Below, in pieces: positions 1 through 8,390 of a stretch of DNA of 64,000 nt (position 1 is the stretch's first letter; each line of letters begins with the position of its first letter). The DNA is taken from assembly GCA_016868035.1 (NCBI GenBank), contig VGID01000010.1:1-64000 (forward strand), written 5' to 3'. The notes below the pieces were generated by a model. It was not told where the DNA came from and made no database searches. It saw only the letters and a list, made by a program, of their open reading frames with translations. The stretch comes from Betaproteobacteria bacterium (GTDB taxonomy: Bacteria > Pseudomonadota > Gammaproteobacteria > Burkholderiales > SG8-41). Position numbers and translations under genes: made by a program.

Positions 1-180
1 CTCCGGCACCGGGCGGCCGGCCGTGCGCGCGTGGCGGTCCCAGATCGCGGCCTGCTTCTCGGCCTCGCGCGCGAGCTCGGTGAACAGCGCCTGGCGCGCA
101 GTGCCCGCCTCGCGCTCGGCAACGACGCGATAGAGGTACGCGGAGCGTTTTTCCTCCGACCAGTTCTCGATCTCATTCAT
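1..180 (-). CDS. VIT1/CCC1-family protein, N-terminal ferritin-like domain (partial)
   Basis: Only the first 60 residues lie in the window; the gene runs off the left edge. The start is the ATG at 180-178, which overlaps the stop of the MFS gene in an ATGA-type junction, so the two are probably translationally coupled. The visible part (NEIENWSEEKRSAYLYRVVA and on) is helical with regularly placed Glu and His, typical of the rubrerythrin/ferritin-like domain that precedes the VIT1/CCC1 iron or manganese transporter domain in membrane-bound ferritins. By family knowledge it would export or store iron. The transporter half is not visible, so the assignment rests on the N-terminus alone. Confidence 0.6.
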   Translation of the reverse strand, partial: MNEIENWSEEKRSAYLYRVVAEREAGTARQALFTELAREAEKQAAIWDRHARTAGRPVPE

Positions 181-1342
181 GCGCGGGGCTCCGCGTCTCG
201 ATGTAGCGGTAAGTCATCCACGAGAACCATCCCAGTGTCAACAGCGCCGCCATCCCGAGCGCGAGCGTGAGCGCCAGGCCCGAGAGCAGCGCCGACACGA
301 GGCCCGCGGTGATCGCGGTGAAGAAACTGTGCGTGAAACCCTGCAGCGAGGAGGCAAGCCCGCGGTTCTCGGGAAACAAGTCGAGGATGATCAGAGTCAC
401 GCTCGGCATCGCGAGCGCCATCCCGATCGTATAGCACATGATCGGGAGCACCGACCACGGCAGCGCCGGCGGAAGGAACGCGTGGTAGCCCACGTTGAAC
501 GCCACCGCCGCGAACATGACGAGGTAGCCGACACCCACCGTGCGCTGCGGGGAGAGCTTTCCCGCGGCACGTCCCGAGACAAAGGCGCCCAGCATCACCC
601 CGGCGATTCCCGGCACGAACAGCACCACGAAATCGGTCTCGGTGAGCCCGAGCAGGTTGTAGATGAAGGCCGGCGCCGAGGCGATGTAGAGGAAGAACCC
701 GCAGAAATTGAGCGCGATGGCCAGGCACAGCAGGACGAGGCGCACGTCGCCGGCGAGCTTGAGGTAGTTGCGGGCGAGCGGCGCGAGCGCGAACGGCTGG
801 CGCGCCGCCGGCGGATGCGTCTCCGGCAATCGCAGCCAGCACCCGACGAGCAGCAGCGCGCCGTAGAGCGCGAGAAAAAGAAACACCGACTCCCACCCGA
901 GCCAACCCTGCAGCCAGCCCCCGATCACGGGCGCCAGCGCCGGCGCGAGCCCGAAGATCATGGTCACGAGCGACATCAGCCGCTGCGCCTCGAAGCCCTG
1001 GAAGCTGTCGCGGATGACGGCCCGGCCCACCACCCACCCCACCCCCGCCGAGAAGCCCTGCGCGCTGCGGAACGCCAGCAGCTGGCCGAAGCTCTGCGCC
1101 GCTGCGCAGCCGATCGACGCCACCACGAAGATCGCGAGGCTCACCAGGATCACGGGGCGCCGGCCGAACGAGTCCGAGAGCGTGCCGTGGAACAGACTCA
1201 TCACCGCGAACGTGATGAGGTAGACCGAGAGCGTCTGCTGCATCTCGAGCGGCGTGACCGAGAAGCGGCCCTGGATCGCCGGAAACGACGGCAGGTAGGT
1301 GTCGATGGAAAACGGGCCCAGCATCGCCAGTCCGGCAAGCAT
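173..1342 (-). CDS. MFS multidrug efflux permease, Bcr/CflA family
   Basis: An inner-membrane drug:proton antiporter of the 12-helix DHA1 group. The protein (389 residues from ATG 1342) begins with a hydrophobic helix and the PFSIDTYLPSFP motif typical of Bcr/CflA. The MFS motif A, GTLSDSFGRRPVI, is at about residues 53-65. About twelve hydrophobic segments follow. A TTG at 1354 with AGGGGAG upstream (about 1370-1377) is an alternative start giving four more residues. The open frame extends much further upstream but that part is Arg/Ser/Pro-rich shadow of comM. It overlaps the downstream ferritin-like gene by 8 bp. Substrate cannot be told from sequence. Confidence 0.85.
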   Translation of the reverse strand: MLAGLAMLGPFSIDTYLPSFPAIQGRFSVTPLEMQQTLSVYLITFAVMSLFHGTLSDSFGRRPVILVSLAIFVVASIGCAAAQSFGQLLAFRSAQGFSAGVGWVVGRAVIRDSFQGFEAQRLMSLVTMIFGLAPALAPVIGGWLQGWLGWESVFLFLALYGALLLVGCWLRLPETHPPAARQPFALAPLARNYLKLAGDVRLVLLCLAIALNFCGFFLYIASAPAFIYNLLGLTETDFVVLFVPGIAGVMLGAFVSGRAAGKLSPQRTVGVGYLVMFAAVAFNVGYHAFLPPALPWSVLPIMCYTIGMALAMPSVTLIILDLFPENRGLASSLQGFTHSFFTAITAGLVSALLSGLALTLALGMAALLTLGWFSWMTYRYIETRSPAHE

Positions 1343-1481
1343 GGCCGCAAGCAACGGTACGGAGACGGTTCTCCCCTGCAAAGCCTTATTCCGAGGTTGG
1401 CCGCCGGAGGAACGGCGCACGAGCGTCCGGTCGATCCAGCGAAGTACAAGGCGGACCGATCCGTCCGCATTGGCCGCAATT

Positions 1482-2978
1482 TTACCCGCGGTCGAACCTG
1501 CGGTACTGGATCGCCTCCGCGATGTGCGCTGCGGCCGAATGCGGCGCCCCCGCGAGGTCCGCGATCGTGCGTGCGACCTTGAGCACGCGATGGTAGGCGC
1601 GTGCGGAGAGCCCGAGCCGCGCGATCGCCTGCTTGAGCACTTCTTCCCCACGGGCGCCCGGACGGCAATGCCGGTCCACCTCGCGCGGCGCGAGCGCGAC
1701 GTTGGGTTTGCCCTGGCGTTCGAGCGCGCGGGCCCGCGCGGCGGCAACGCGCGCACATATTGTCGCCGAGGGTTCGCCGCCCGGTCCGGGCGCGAGGCTC
1801 TCCTGCGGCACGGCCGGCACCTCGACCTGCAGGTCGATCCGATCGAGCAGCGGGCCGGAGACGCGCGAGCGGTAGCGCGCAACCTCGCCCGGCGTGCAGC
1901 GGCAACGCCCGTTGTGATGCCCGAGGTAGCCGCAGGGGCAGGGGTTCATCGCCGCGACGAGCTGGAACTGCGCCGGGAACTCGGCTTGCCGCGCGGCGCG
2001 CGCGACGCTGATCCGCCCCGACTCGAGCGGCTCGCGCAGCACTTCGAGGACCTGGCGGCCGAACTCCGGCAGCTCGTCGAGGAAGAGCACGCCGTGCAGG
2101 GCCATCGAGATCTCCCCGGGCCGCGGGTGGGCGCCCCCGCCGACGAGCGCGACCGCGGAAGCGGTGTGGTGCGGGGCGCGGAACGGCCGGCGCTTCCAGT
2201 CCGCGGGATTGAAGCCCGAGCTGCCCAGCGATTGCATCGCGGCGCTCGCAAGCGCCTCTTCCTGGGTCATGGGCGGAAGGATCCCCGGCAGCCGGGTCGC
2301 GAGCATCGTCTTGCCGGTGCCGGGCGGTCCGACCATGATCATGCTGTGCCCGCCGGCGGCGGCGATTTCGAGCGCGCGCTTTGCGTGCGCCTGGCCCTTC
2401 ACCTCCGTCATGTCGGGGTACGACCGGCCGTCGGTGATCGCGGGCGGCTCGCACCGAGGCAGGGTTGCACGGCCCGCAAGGTGCGCGCACACCTCGAGCA
2501 GCGACCGGGCGGGATGCACGGTGGCTTCCTCGACCAGCGCCGCTTCGCGCGCATTCGACTCCGGCAGCACGAACGCGCGCCGCTCGCGGCAGGCCGAGAG
2601 CGTCATGGCAAGCGCGCCGCGGATCGGACGCAGCTCCCCCGTCAACGCAAGCTCGCCGGCAAATTCGAAGTGCGGGAAGCGTTCCGCCGGTACCTGCCCT
2701 GAAGCGGCAAGGACGGCGAGCGCGATCGGGAGGTCGAAGCGGCCGGATTCCTTGGGCAGGTCCGCCGGGGCCAGGTTGACGGTGATGCGGCGTGCGGGAA
2801 AATCGAAGCGCGCATTCTGCAGCGCCGCGCGCACGCGGTCCTTGGCCTCCTTGACCTCGGCCTCCGGCAGCCCCACGACCGTGAAGCTGGGCAGCCCGTT
2901 GGCGAGGTGCGCCTCAACGGTCACAAGCGGGGCGTCCATCCCCGCCAGAGCCCGGCTATAGACGACGGCAAGCGACAT
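1482..2978 (-). CDS. comM: ComM/YifB-family AAA+ ATPase (Mg-chelatase-like)
   Basis: The 498-residue protein has the full ComM layout: an N-terminal Lon-protease-like fold domain (about 1-170), then an AAA+ core with Walker A GPPGTGKT at residues 217-224 and Walker B VLFLDELPEF near 297-306, then the cysteine motif NPCPCGYLGH and a C-terminal Mg-chelatase-type domain. ComM is a hexameric helicase that drives branch migration during integration of DNA taken up by transformation. No other competence gene is nearby. Length and motifs are normal for the family. It is followed at a distance by the MFS gene and preceded by ubiK with a repeat-filled spacer. Confidence 0.95.
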   Translation of the reverse strand: MSLAVVYSRALAGMDAPLVTVEAHLANGLPSFTVVGLPEAEVKEAKDRVRAALQNARFDFPARRITVNLAPADLPKESGRFDLPIALAVLAASGQVPAERFPHFEFAGELALTGELRPIRGALAMTLSACRERRAFVLPESNAREAALVEEATVHPARSLLEVCAHLAGRATLPRCEPPAITDGRSYPDMTEVKGQAHAKRALEIAAAGGHSMIMVGPPGTGKTMLATRLPGILPPMTQEEALASAAMQSLGSSGFNPADWKRRPFRAPHHTASAVALVGGGAHPRPGEISMALHGVLFLDELPEFGRQVLEVLREPLESGRISVARAARQAEFPAQFQLVAAMNPCPCGYLGHHNGRCRCTPGEVARYRSRVSGPLLDRIDLQVEVPAVPQESLAPGPGGEPSATICARVAAARARALERQGKPNVALAPREVDRHCRPGARGEEVLKQAIARLGLSARAYHRVLKVARTIADLAGAPHSAAAHIAEAIQYRRFDRG

Positions 2979-3050
2979 CGACCGGCCCCACGGCAGCTCC
3001 TATGCGGGCTTAACGGCCGAGGTCGCGAGTCGGAGGACGGCGCTACTGCA

Positions 3051-3120
3051 GGATTGAGGACTGAGGACTGAGGATTGGGGCGAAAACCTTAACTCCTCAC
3101 CTGTCACTGATCACGCGTCA
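3051..3120. repeat. Heptamer array between ubiK and comM
   Basis: Four 7-bp words GGATTGA/GGACTGA/GGACTGA/GGATTGG at 3051-3078, then the degenerate inverted words CTCCTCACCTGTCACTGATC. The ubiK stop codon (3106-3104) lies inside this second part; in coding orientation the sequence after it reads TGACAGGTGAGGAG. Confidence 0.8.
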
Positions 3121-3349
3121 TCGCGCGTTCGATCTCGGAAACGCGCGACTCGAGCTCTTCGAGCTTGGCGCGCGTGCGAGCGAGGACTTCGCGCTGCACG
3201 TCGAACTCCTCGCGCGTGACGAGATCAACGCGGCTGAACGCGGATTGCAGCAGCGCGCGGAGGTTTTTCTCCATGTCCCGGGCCGGGCTCTGGGACAGGA
3301 CCTCCTTCATTCTCCGGTCAATTTCTTCGAGCAGGCTGGCATTCGCCAT
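3104..3349 (-). CDS. ubiK: UbiK accessory factor (BMFP domain)
   Basis: The start is placed at ATG 3349 (MANASLLEEIDRRMKEV), giving 81 residues; an upstream in-frame ATG at 3391 adds 14 residues that do not fit the family. The protein is an amphipathic helix followed by a C-terminal trimeric coiled coil (RTRAKLEELESRVSEIERAM), the YqiC/BMFP architecture. UbiK assists the soluble Ubi complex in aerobic ubiquinone synthesis and binds lipid. It is transcribed away from torF, so the spacer 3350-3641 is shared by divergent promoters. Confidence 0.88.
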   Translation of the reverse strand: MANASLLEEIDRRMKEVLSQSPARDMEKNLRALLQSAFSRVDLVTREEFDVQREVLARTRAKLEELESRVSEIERAMTRDQ

Positions 3350-3465
3350 CGCGATCTCCCACTGCGGTGCGCGCAGCATCCATTCTCCCATACGGTAGTT
3401 CGGGGCTCGCCTGCGAACCCCTGCGGCGCGGGCATCGGCACCGCGCTGGATGCCAACGAACTGCG

Positions 3466-3513
3466 TGCACCATCTTGATGCATTGGGCTCCGATCCTGTG
3501 TCAGTTTGGTGCG
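3466..3513 (+). promoter_or_regulatory. Two NtrC-like enhancer sites upstream of torF
   Basis: TGCACCATCTTGATGCA at 3466-3482 differs from the palindromic NtrC consensus at one conserved base. A second, weaker site, TGTGTCAGTTTGGTGCG at 3497-3513, has a good right half. Their centres are 31 bp apart, close to three helical turns, and lie about 128 and 97 bp upstream of the predicted sigma-54 start. This is the geometry of the glnA enhancer in enteric bacteria. Confidence 0.75.
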
Positions 3514-3574
3514 CGGATTCGGGCCTCGTCGCTCGGCTCCCTCGCTATCTCGTTGTTTTTTAGTGAAATAATTG

Positions 3575-3591
3575 CTGGCACGTTCCATGCT
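3575..3591 (+). promoter_or_regulatory. Sigma-54 promoter of torF-glnK-amtB
   Basis: CTGGCACGTTCCATGCT matches the -24/-12 consensus YTGGCACG-N4-TTGCW with one mismatch. GG (3577-3578) and GC (3589-3590) are separated by exactly 10 bp. The predicted start is near 3602, about 40 bp before the torF ATG. Confidence 0.85.
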
Positions 3592-3641
3592 GAAGGGGGT
3601 TACGCAATACCACACCTTCTACACCACCCAAGGGGACAGTC

Positions 3642-4481
3642 ATGTTCAAGAAGATATTGATCGCCGGCATCGCTGCCGCCGCCTGTGCGCCGGGACTGGC
3701 GCCGGCGCAGCAGCCGGCTTCGCCGCACACGCTAACCGGGAACGTCGGGATCTTCAGCGAGTACATCTTCCGCGGGCTGACCCAGACCAACCGCAAACCC
3801 GCTCTGCAAGGCGGCTTCGACTACAGCCATGCGAGCGGCCTCTACGCCGGAACCTGGGCGTCCAACATCAGCTGGCTCACCGATTCCCCCGCCGCCACCG
3901 GCTACACCAGCTCGAGCCTCGAGTGGGATTTCTACGGTGGCTACAAAGGCAGCATCGGCAGGTCGGATTTCGGCTACGACATCGGCCTGCTCTATTACTA
4001 TTATCCGGGCACCCACAACACGGTCGTGAATCCGGGCACCTTCAAGGCCGACACGCTCGAGCTCTACGGCGCGTTGTCGTGGAAGTGGCTCACCGCCAAG
4101 TACTCGTACAGCGTCAACAACAAGACTTTCGGCGTCAACAATAGCGACGGCACCTGGTACCTGGACTTGTCGGCCAGTATCCCGCTCGCCGACAAGCTCA
4201 CACTGCAGCTGCACTACGGAATCCAGAAATTCAGGGGATTCAGCGGCCTCGTGTGCGCGCCGGCCGGAACGCCGGCCGTGGCGACCAACAACGATCACTG
4301 CGCCTCCTACGACGACTACAAGATCGGGCTGAGCTACTCGTTGCCGAAGGATTTCACGGTCGGCGCCTTCTACACGGGTACGGACATGAGCGCCTCCCAG
4401 AAGACCTTCTATACCAACGCCGCGTCGACTCGCTGGGTGGGCAAGGACGCCTTGGTCGTCTACATCCAGGAGTCCTTCTAG
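3642..4481 (+). CDS. TorF-family putative outer-membrane porin
   Basis: A 279-residue beta-barrel protein with a cleavable signal peptide (MFKKILIAGIAAAACAPGLAPAQ). The mature part starts with the TorF hallmark NVGIFSEYIFRGLTQTNRKPALQGG and continues as alternating aromatic/hydrophobic strands, ending in a C-terminal Phe (IQESF) as outer-membrane barrels do. Betaproteobacteria often place this family before glnK-amtB. Here it is the first gene of that operon behind a sigma-54 promoter, which suggests a role in ammonium or other nitrogen-compound passage. The substrate is unknown. The next gene, glnK, follows after 58 bp. Confidence 0.88.
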   Translation: MFKKILIAGIAAAACAPGLAPAQQPASPHTLTGNVGIFSEYIFRGLTQTNRKPALQGGFDYSHASGLYAGTWASNISWLTDSPAATGYTSSSLEWDFYGGYKGSIGRSDFGYDIGLLYYYYPGTHNTVVNPGTFKADTLELYGALSWKWLTAKYSYSVNNKTFGVNNSDGTWYLDLSASIPLADKLTLQLHYGIQKFRGFSGLVCAPAGTPAVATNNDHCASYDDYKIGLSYSLPKDFTVGAFYTGTDMSASQKTFYTNAASTRWVGKDALVVYIQESF

Positions 4482-4527
4482 CGCGCAACAGGGCACGGGC
4501 TGCCGCTGCGGCAGCCCAATTTTCTAA

Positions 4528-4878
<351 letters not shown>

Positions 4879-4890
4879 GGAGACAACGAA

Positions 4891-6399
4891 ATGAAGCGAG
4901 CACTGACTATCCTGGCGCTGTTCGGCGCGCTGAGCCTTGGCCTCGCACCGGCCGTCGCCCAGGACAAGCCAGCGGCCGACAAGCCTGCCGCGGCAGCAGC
5001 GGCCGCACCGGCGGCGTCAGCCGCGGCGCCCGCCGCACCGTCCGCCACCGCGGCACCGGCGCCCGCGCCCAACAAGGGCGACATGGCATGGATGCTGGTT
5101 GCCACGGCGCTCGTGCTGATGATGAGCGTCCCGGGGCTCGCCCTGTTCTACGGCGGCATGGTGCGCGCGAAGAACATGCTCTCCGTGCTGATGCAGGTTT
5201 TCGTCACCTTCTCGCTCGTCGTGGTGCTGTGGTGCGTCTACGGCTACAGCCTCGCGTTCACCGAGGGCAACGCCTTCTTCGGCAGCCTCGATCGTCTTTT
5301 CCTGGGCGGCACGTTCGATTCCGCCACGGGCGAATTCGCGATGGGCGCGACCTTTTCCAAGGGCGTCGTGATTCCGGAGCTCGTTTTCGTCGCGTTCCAG
5401 GCGACCTTCGCCGCCATTACCTGCTGCCTGATCCTCGGCGCGTTCGCCGAGCGCATCAAGTTCTCGGCCGTGCTGATCTTCACGGTGCTGTGGCTGACAT
5501 TCGCGTACGCGCCGATCGCGCACATGGTCTGGTTCTGGGCCGGCCCGGACGCGTACACCGATCCCAAACTGGTGGACGGGCTCAACGAGAAGGCGGGCCT
5601 GCTCTGGCAGTGGGGCGCGCTCGACTTTGCGGGCGGCACGGTGGTGCACATCAACGCCGGCGTCGCCGGGCTGGTGGGCGCCTACCTCGTGGGCAAGCGC
5701 ATCGGCTACGGACGCGAAGCGCTCACGCCGCACAATCTTCCGATGACCATGATCGGAGCGTCGCTACTGTGGATGGGCTGGTTCGGTTTCAACGCCGGCT
5801 CCGCGCTCGAGGCCAACAACTCGGCGGCGCTCGCCTTCATGAACACCTTCCTCGCCACCGCCTGCGCGGTGGTTTCGTGGACCTTCGGCGAGTGGATCTT
5901 CAAGCACAAGCCCTCGATGCTGGGCGCCGCGTCGGGCGCGGTCGCAGGGCTGGTCGCGATCACTCCCGCCGCCGGCAACGTCGGCATTGCCGGGGCATTC
6001 GTGATCGGCACGTCCGCGGGCCTCGTCTGCCTGTGGGCCGTCAACCAGCTCAAGCGCTGGCTCAACGCCGACGACTCGCTCGACGTATTCGGCGTGCACG
6101 CGGTGGGCGGCATACTCGGCGCGCTGCTGACCGGCGTGTTCAACGATCCTTCCCTCGGCGGGCCCGGCTTCGTCTCCGACTGGGTCACCGGCAAGACCGT
6201 TTCCGCGGCTGAATATTCGATCGTCGGGCAGGTCTGGATCCAGTTCCAGGCAGTGCTTCTGACCGTGGTCTGGACCGGCATCGTCGCTTTCTTCGCCTAC
6301 AAGATCGCCGACCTGCTCGTGGGGCTGCGGGTATCCGAGGAGGAAGAGCGCGAAGGGCTCGACGTCACCTCCCACGGCGAGACGGCGTATCACACCTGA
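4891..6399 (+). CDS. amtB: Ammonium transporter AmtB
   Basis: A 502-residue inner-membrane ammonium channel. It begins with a cleavable signal peptide (MKRALTILALFGALSLGLAPAVAQ), then has an Ala/Pro/Lys-rich segment of about 40 residues before the first pore helix (DMAWMLVATALVLMMSVPGL). The Amt core is complete, including FYGGMVR, the IAHMVWFWAG stretch, the first twin-His region GGTVVHINAGVAG and the second, DVFGVHAVGGILGALLTG. It forms an operon with torF and glnK and is followed by a strong terminator. The extended Ala/Pro linker is longer than in enteric AmtB, but signal-bearing Amt proteins of this kind occur in betaproteobacteria. Confidence 0.96.
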   Translation: MKRALTILALFGALSLGLAPAVAQDKPAADKPAAAAAAAPAASAAAPAAPSATAAPAPAPNKGDMAWMLVATALVLMMSVPGLALFYGGMVRAKNMLSVLMQVFVTFSLVVVLWCVYGYSLAFTEGNAFFGSLDRLFLGGTFDSATGEFAMGATFSKGVVIPELVFVAFQATFAAITCCLILGAFAERIKFSAVLIFTVLWLTFAYAPIAHMVWFWAGPDAYTDPKLVDGLNEKAGLLWQWGALDFAGGTVVHINAGVAGLVGAYLVGKRIGYGREALTPHNLPMTMIGASLLWMGWFGFNAGSALEANNSAALAFMNTFLATACAVVSWTFGEWIFKHKPSMLGAASGAVAGLVAITPAAGNVGIAGAFVIGTSAGLVCLWAVNQLKRWLNADDSLDVFGVHAVGGILGALLTGVFNDPSLGGPGFVSDWVTGKTVSAAEYSIVGQVWIQFQAVLLTVVWTGIVAFFAYKIADLLVGLRVSEEEEREGLDVTSHGETAYHT

Positions 6400-6425
6400 T
6401 CCCTGTCCTGGAGTATGTGGTCTTG

Positions 6426-6452
6426 AGGGCGCCTGCGGGCGCCCTTCTTTTT
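6426..6452 (+). terminator. Rho-independent terminator after amtB
   Basis: An 8-bp stem AGGGCGCC (6426-6433) and GGCGCCCT (6438-6445) with a TGCG loop is followed by TCTTTTT. It closes the torF-glnK-amtB operon. Confidence 0.88.
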
Positions 6453-6464
6453 CCAGGAATATGC

Positions 6465-6485
6465 GTGACGGGTGACGGGTGAGCC
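6465..6485. repeat. Short heptamer array before gshB
   Basis: GTGACGG, GTGACGG and GTGAGCC occur in direct succession in the amtB-gshB spacer (6400-6584). The remainder of that spacer holds the amtB terminator and a possible -10 TATACT at 6552-6557 with no convincing -35. Confidence 0.6.
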
Positions 6486-6584
6486 CGTTTCGCGCGCGCG
6501 GGTTGGCGCGGGCAACCGGCACCTGGAGTAAGCGCGGGGACGGCCTTTGGTTATACTGCTCACTGCTTACCGGCCACCGCCCCC

Positions 6585-7526
6585 ATGAAGCTCGCCTTCG
6601 TCGCCGACCCGCTCGACAGCTTCAAGATCTACAAGGACACGACCTTCGCGATCATGCGCGAGGCGGCCGCGCGCGGGCACGCGCTCTACGCGATGGAGCA
6701 GGAGGACCTGCTGTGGCGGGCCGGCACCGTCTCCGGCAGGGCGCGGCGGCTGCACCTCACGGGCGAGAAGCCACGCTGGTACCGCACCGAAGAGGCCGTG
6801 ATCATGCCGGTCAGGGACTTCGACGCGGTGCTGATGCGCAAGGACCCGCCGTTCGACATGGAGTACGTCTACAGCACCTATCTCCTGGAGCTGGCCGAAG
6901 CCGAGGGCGCGCGCGTGTTCAACCGGCCGCGCGCGATACGCGACTACAACGAAAAGGCGGCGATCGCGCGTTTCGGGCAATTCGTTCCACCGACGCTGAT
7001 GACCCGCAACGACGGGCTCGTGCGGGAATTTCTGGCGGAGCACGGCGATGTCATCCTCAAGCCGCTCGACGGCATGGGCGGGACCTCGGTATTTCGCGTG
7101 CGCGACGATGATCCGAACGTGAACGTCATCATCGAGACCGTGACGCACTACGGACGGCGCACCATCATGGCCCAGCGCTTCATCCCCGAGATTCGCGACG
7201 GCGACAAGCGCGTGCTGCTGATCGGGGGCACGCCCGTGCCCTACAGCCTCGCGCGCATCCCGAAGCCGGGGGAGACCCGCGGCAATCTCGCCGCCGGGGC
7301 CACCGGCGTCGCGCGCGAGCTCAGCCCCCGCGATCGCGAGATCGCCCAGGCGCTCGGGCCCGCGCTCAACAAGGAGGGCCTGCTGCTCGTGGGGCTCGAC
7401 GTGATCGGGGACTACCTCACGGAAGTCAACGTCACCAGCCCCACCTGCTTCGTCGAGATCACCGAGCAGACCGGGTTCAACGTCGCCGGCATGATGCTCG
7501 ATGCCCTGGAACGGGCGCTCGCCTGA
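6585..7526 (+). CDS. gshB: Glutathione synthetase
   Basis: The 313-residue ATP-grasp ligase joins gamma-glutamylcysteine to glycine with ATP hydrolysis. The N-terminal domain starts MKLAFVADPLDSFKIYKDTT and contains MRKDPPFDMEY. The ATP-grasp region has VILKPLDGMGGTSVFRV, and the C-terminal end has the metal-binding EVNVTSPTCFVEI. Length matches the family. gshA is not in the window. It is followed after 84 bp by the PTS genes, a linkage common in betaproteobacteria. Confidence 0.95.
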   Translation: MKLAFVADPLDSFKIYKDTTFAIMREAAARGHALYAMEQEDLLWRAGTVSGRARRLHLTGEKPRWYRTEEAVIMPVRDFDAVLMRKDPPFDMEYVYSTYLLELAEAEGARVFNRPRAIRDYNEKAAIARFGQFVPPTLMTRNDGLVREFLAEHGDVILKPLDGMGGTSVFRVRDDDPNVNVIIETVTHYGRRTIMAQRFIPEIRDGDKRVLLIGGTPVPYSLARIPKPGETRGNLAAGATGVARELSPRDREIAQALGPALNKEGLLLVGLDVIGDYLTEVNVTSPTCFVEITEQTGFNVAGMMLDALERALA

Positions 7527-7610
7527 ACCGGCAAGCGCGTCCGGCCACTGCATTGTGCAGCGCAAAAGAGTAGAATTTCCCCTTCAGGAATGGCGCGATA
7601 ACCGGCTTAC

Positions 7611-8027
7611 ATGATTGGTATTTTGCTGATCACTCACGGGACCCTCGGAGAAAGCCTGATCCACTGCGCGAGCCACGTGCTGAACAAGCGTCCACCGCGC
7701 CTCTCCCAGGTGGGCGTCACTGCGCAGGACGACCCGTTCAGCCTGCTGCCCCGCGCGCGCGCCCTGGTGAAAGAGCTCGACGAGGGCGACGGCGTGCTCG
7801 TGCTCTCCGACCTCTACGGCAGCTCGCCCGCCAATCTCGCCGCCCGGTTGCTCGCACCGGGCAGGGTCGAAGGGGTGGCCGGCGTGAACCTGCCCATGCT
7901 GATCCGGGTGCTGACGTACCGCGACAAGCCGTTGCAGACCGTCGTCACCAAGGCGGTGAGCGGCGGATGCGACGGCGTGGTGCGCATCCCGGCGCTCGTC
8001 GTCAATAATGCTGCAACGGGAAGTTGA
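7611..8027 (+). CDS. PTS EIIA component, mannose/fructose type
   Basis: A 138-residue EIIA-Man-fold protein. The phospho-acceptor His9 lies in the N-terminal motif ILLITHGTLGESL, and the LSDLYGSSPANLA segment is typical. Its last 20 bp overlap ptsH. No membrane EIIC/EIID or EIIB gene is present, so the cascade EI > HPr > EIIA probably signals rather than imports sugar, as proposed for incomplete PTS systems in betaproteobacteria. Confidence 0.9.
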   Translation: MIGILLITHGTLGESLIHCASHVLNKRPPRLSQVGVTAQDDPFSLLPRARALVKELDEGDGVLVLSDLYGSSPANLAARLLAPGRVEGVAGVNLPMLIRVLTYRDKPLQTVVTKAVSGGCDGVVRIPALVVNNAATGS

Positions 8028-8277
8028 GATCATCAACCGGCTCGGGCTCCACGCCCGGGCTTCGGCCAGGCTCACGCAGGTCGCCTCCCAGTTCAAGAGC
8101 GGCGTGTGGATCACGCGCAACGGCCGGCGCGTGAACGCCAAGAGCATCATGGGCGTCATGATGCTGGCGGCCGCCAAGGGCTCGACGGTGGTCATCGAGA
8201 CCGAGGGGCCCGACGAAGAGGAAGCGATGGGCGCCATCACGGGCCTGTTCGCCACCTGCTTCGGCGAAGACGACTGA
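8008..8277 (+). CDS. ptsH: Phosphocarrier protein HPr
   Basis: The 89-residue HPr carries the EI phosphorylation site His15 in NRLGLHARASARL and also Ser46 in AKSIMGVMMLAA, the site used by HPr kinase. A conserved Ser46 region implies an HprK elsewhere in the genome, consistent with regulatory PTS systems of this class. The start ATG 8008 lies inside the EIIA gene, so translation is coupled. A repeat-bearing spacer of 113 bp separates it from ptsI. Confidence 0.95.
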   Translation: MLQREVEIINRLGLHARASARLTQVASQFKSGVWITRNGRRVNAKSIMGVMMLAAAKGSTVVIETEGPDEEEAMGAITGLFATCFGEDD

Positions 8278-8280
8278 AAA

Positions 8281-8384
8281 GGACTGAGGATTGAGGATTG
8301 AGGATTGAGCGCCGAGGATTGAGCGATCTGCCCGCGGCAGGCAGAATACGTTAACTCAATCCTCAATCCCGATTCCTCGGTTCT
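8281..8384. repeat. Heptamer array with inverted arm between ptsH and ptsI
   Basis: GGACTGA is followed by three GGATTGA words (8281-8308), starting four bases after the ptsH stop. The downstream arm CTCAATCCTCAATCC (8355-8369) is the exact reverse complement of 8288-8302, so a 15-bp stem could form in the message between ptsH and ptsI. A further CGAGGATTGAG / CGATTCCTCGG pair extends the similarity. Confidence 0.88.
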
Positions 8385-8390
8385 GGTTCC

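Noticed and set aside
179..1582. Long open frame antisense to the MFS gene and comM
   Set aside because: Arg/Glu/His-rich composition typical of the antisense frame of GC-rich genes; no domain, and both opposite genes are firm.
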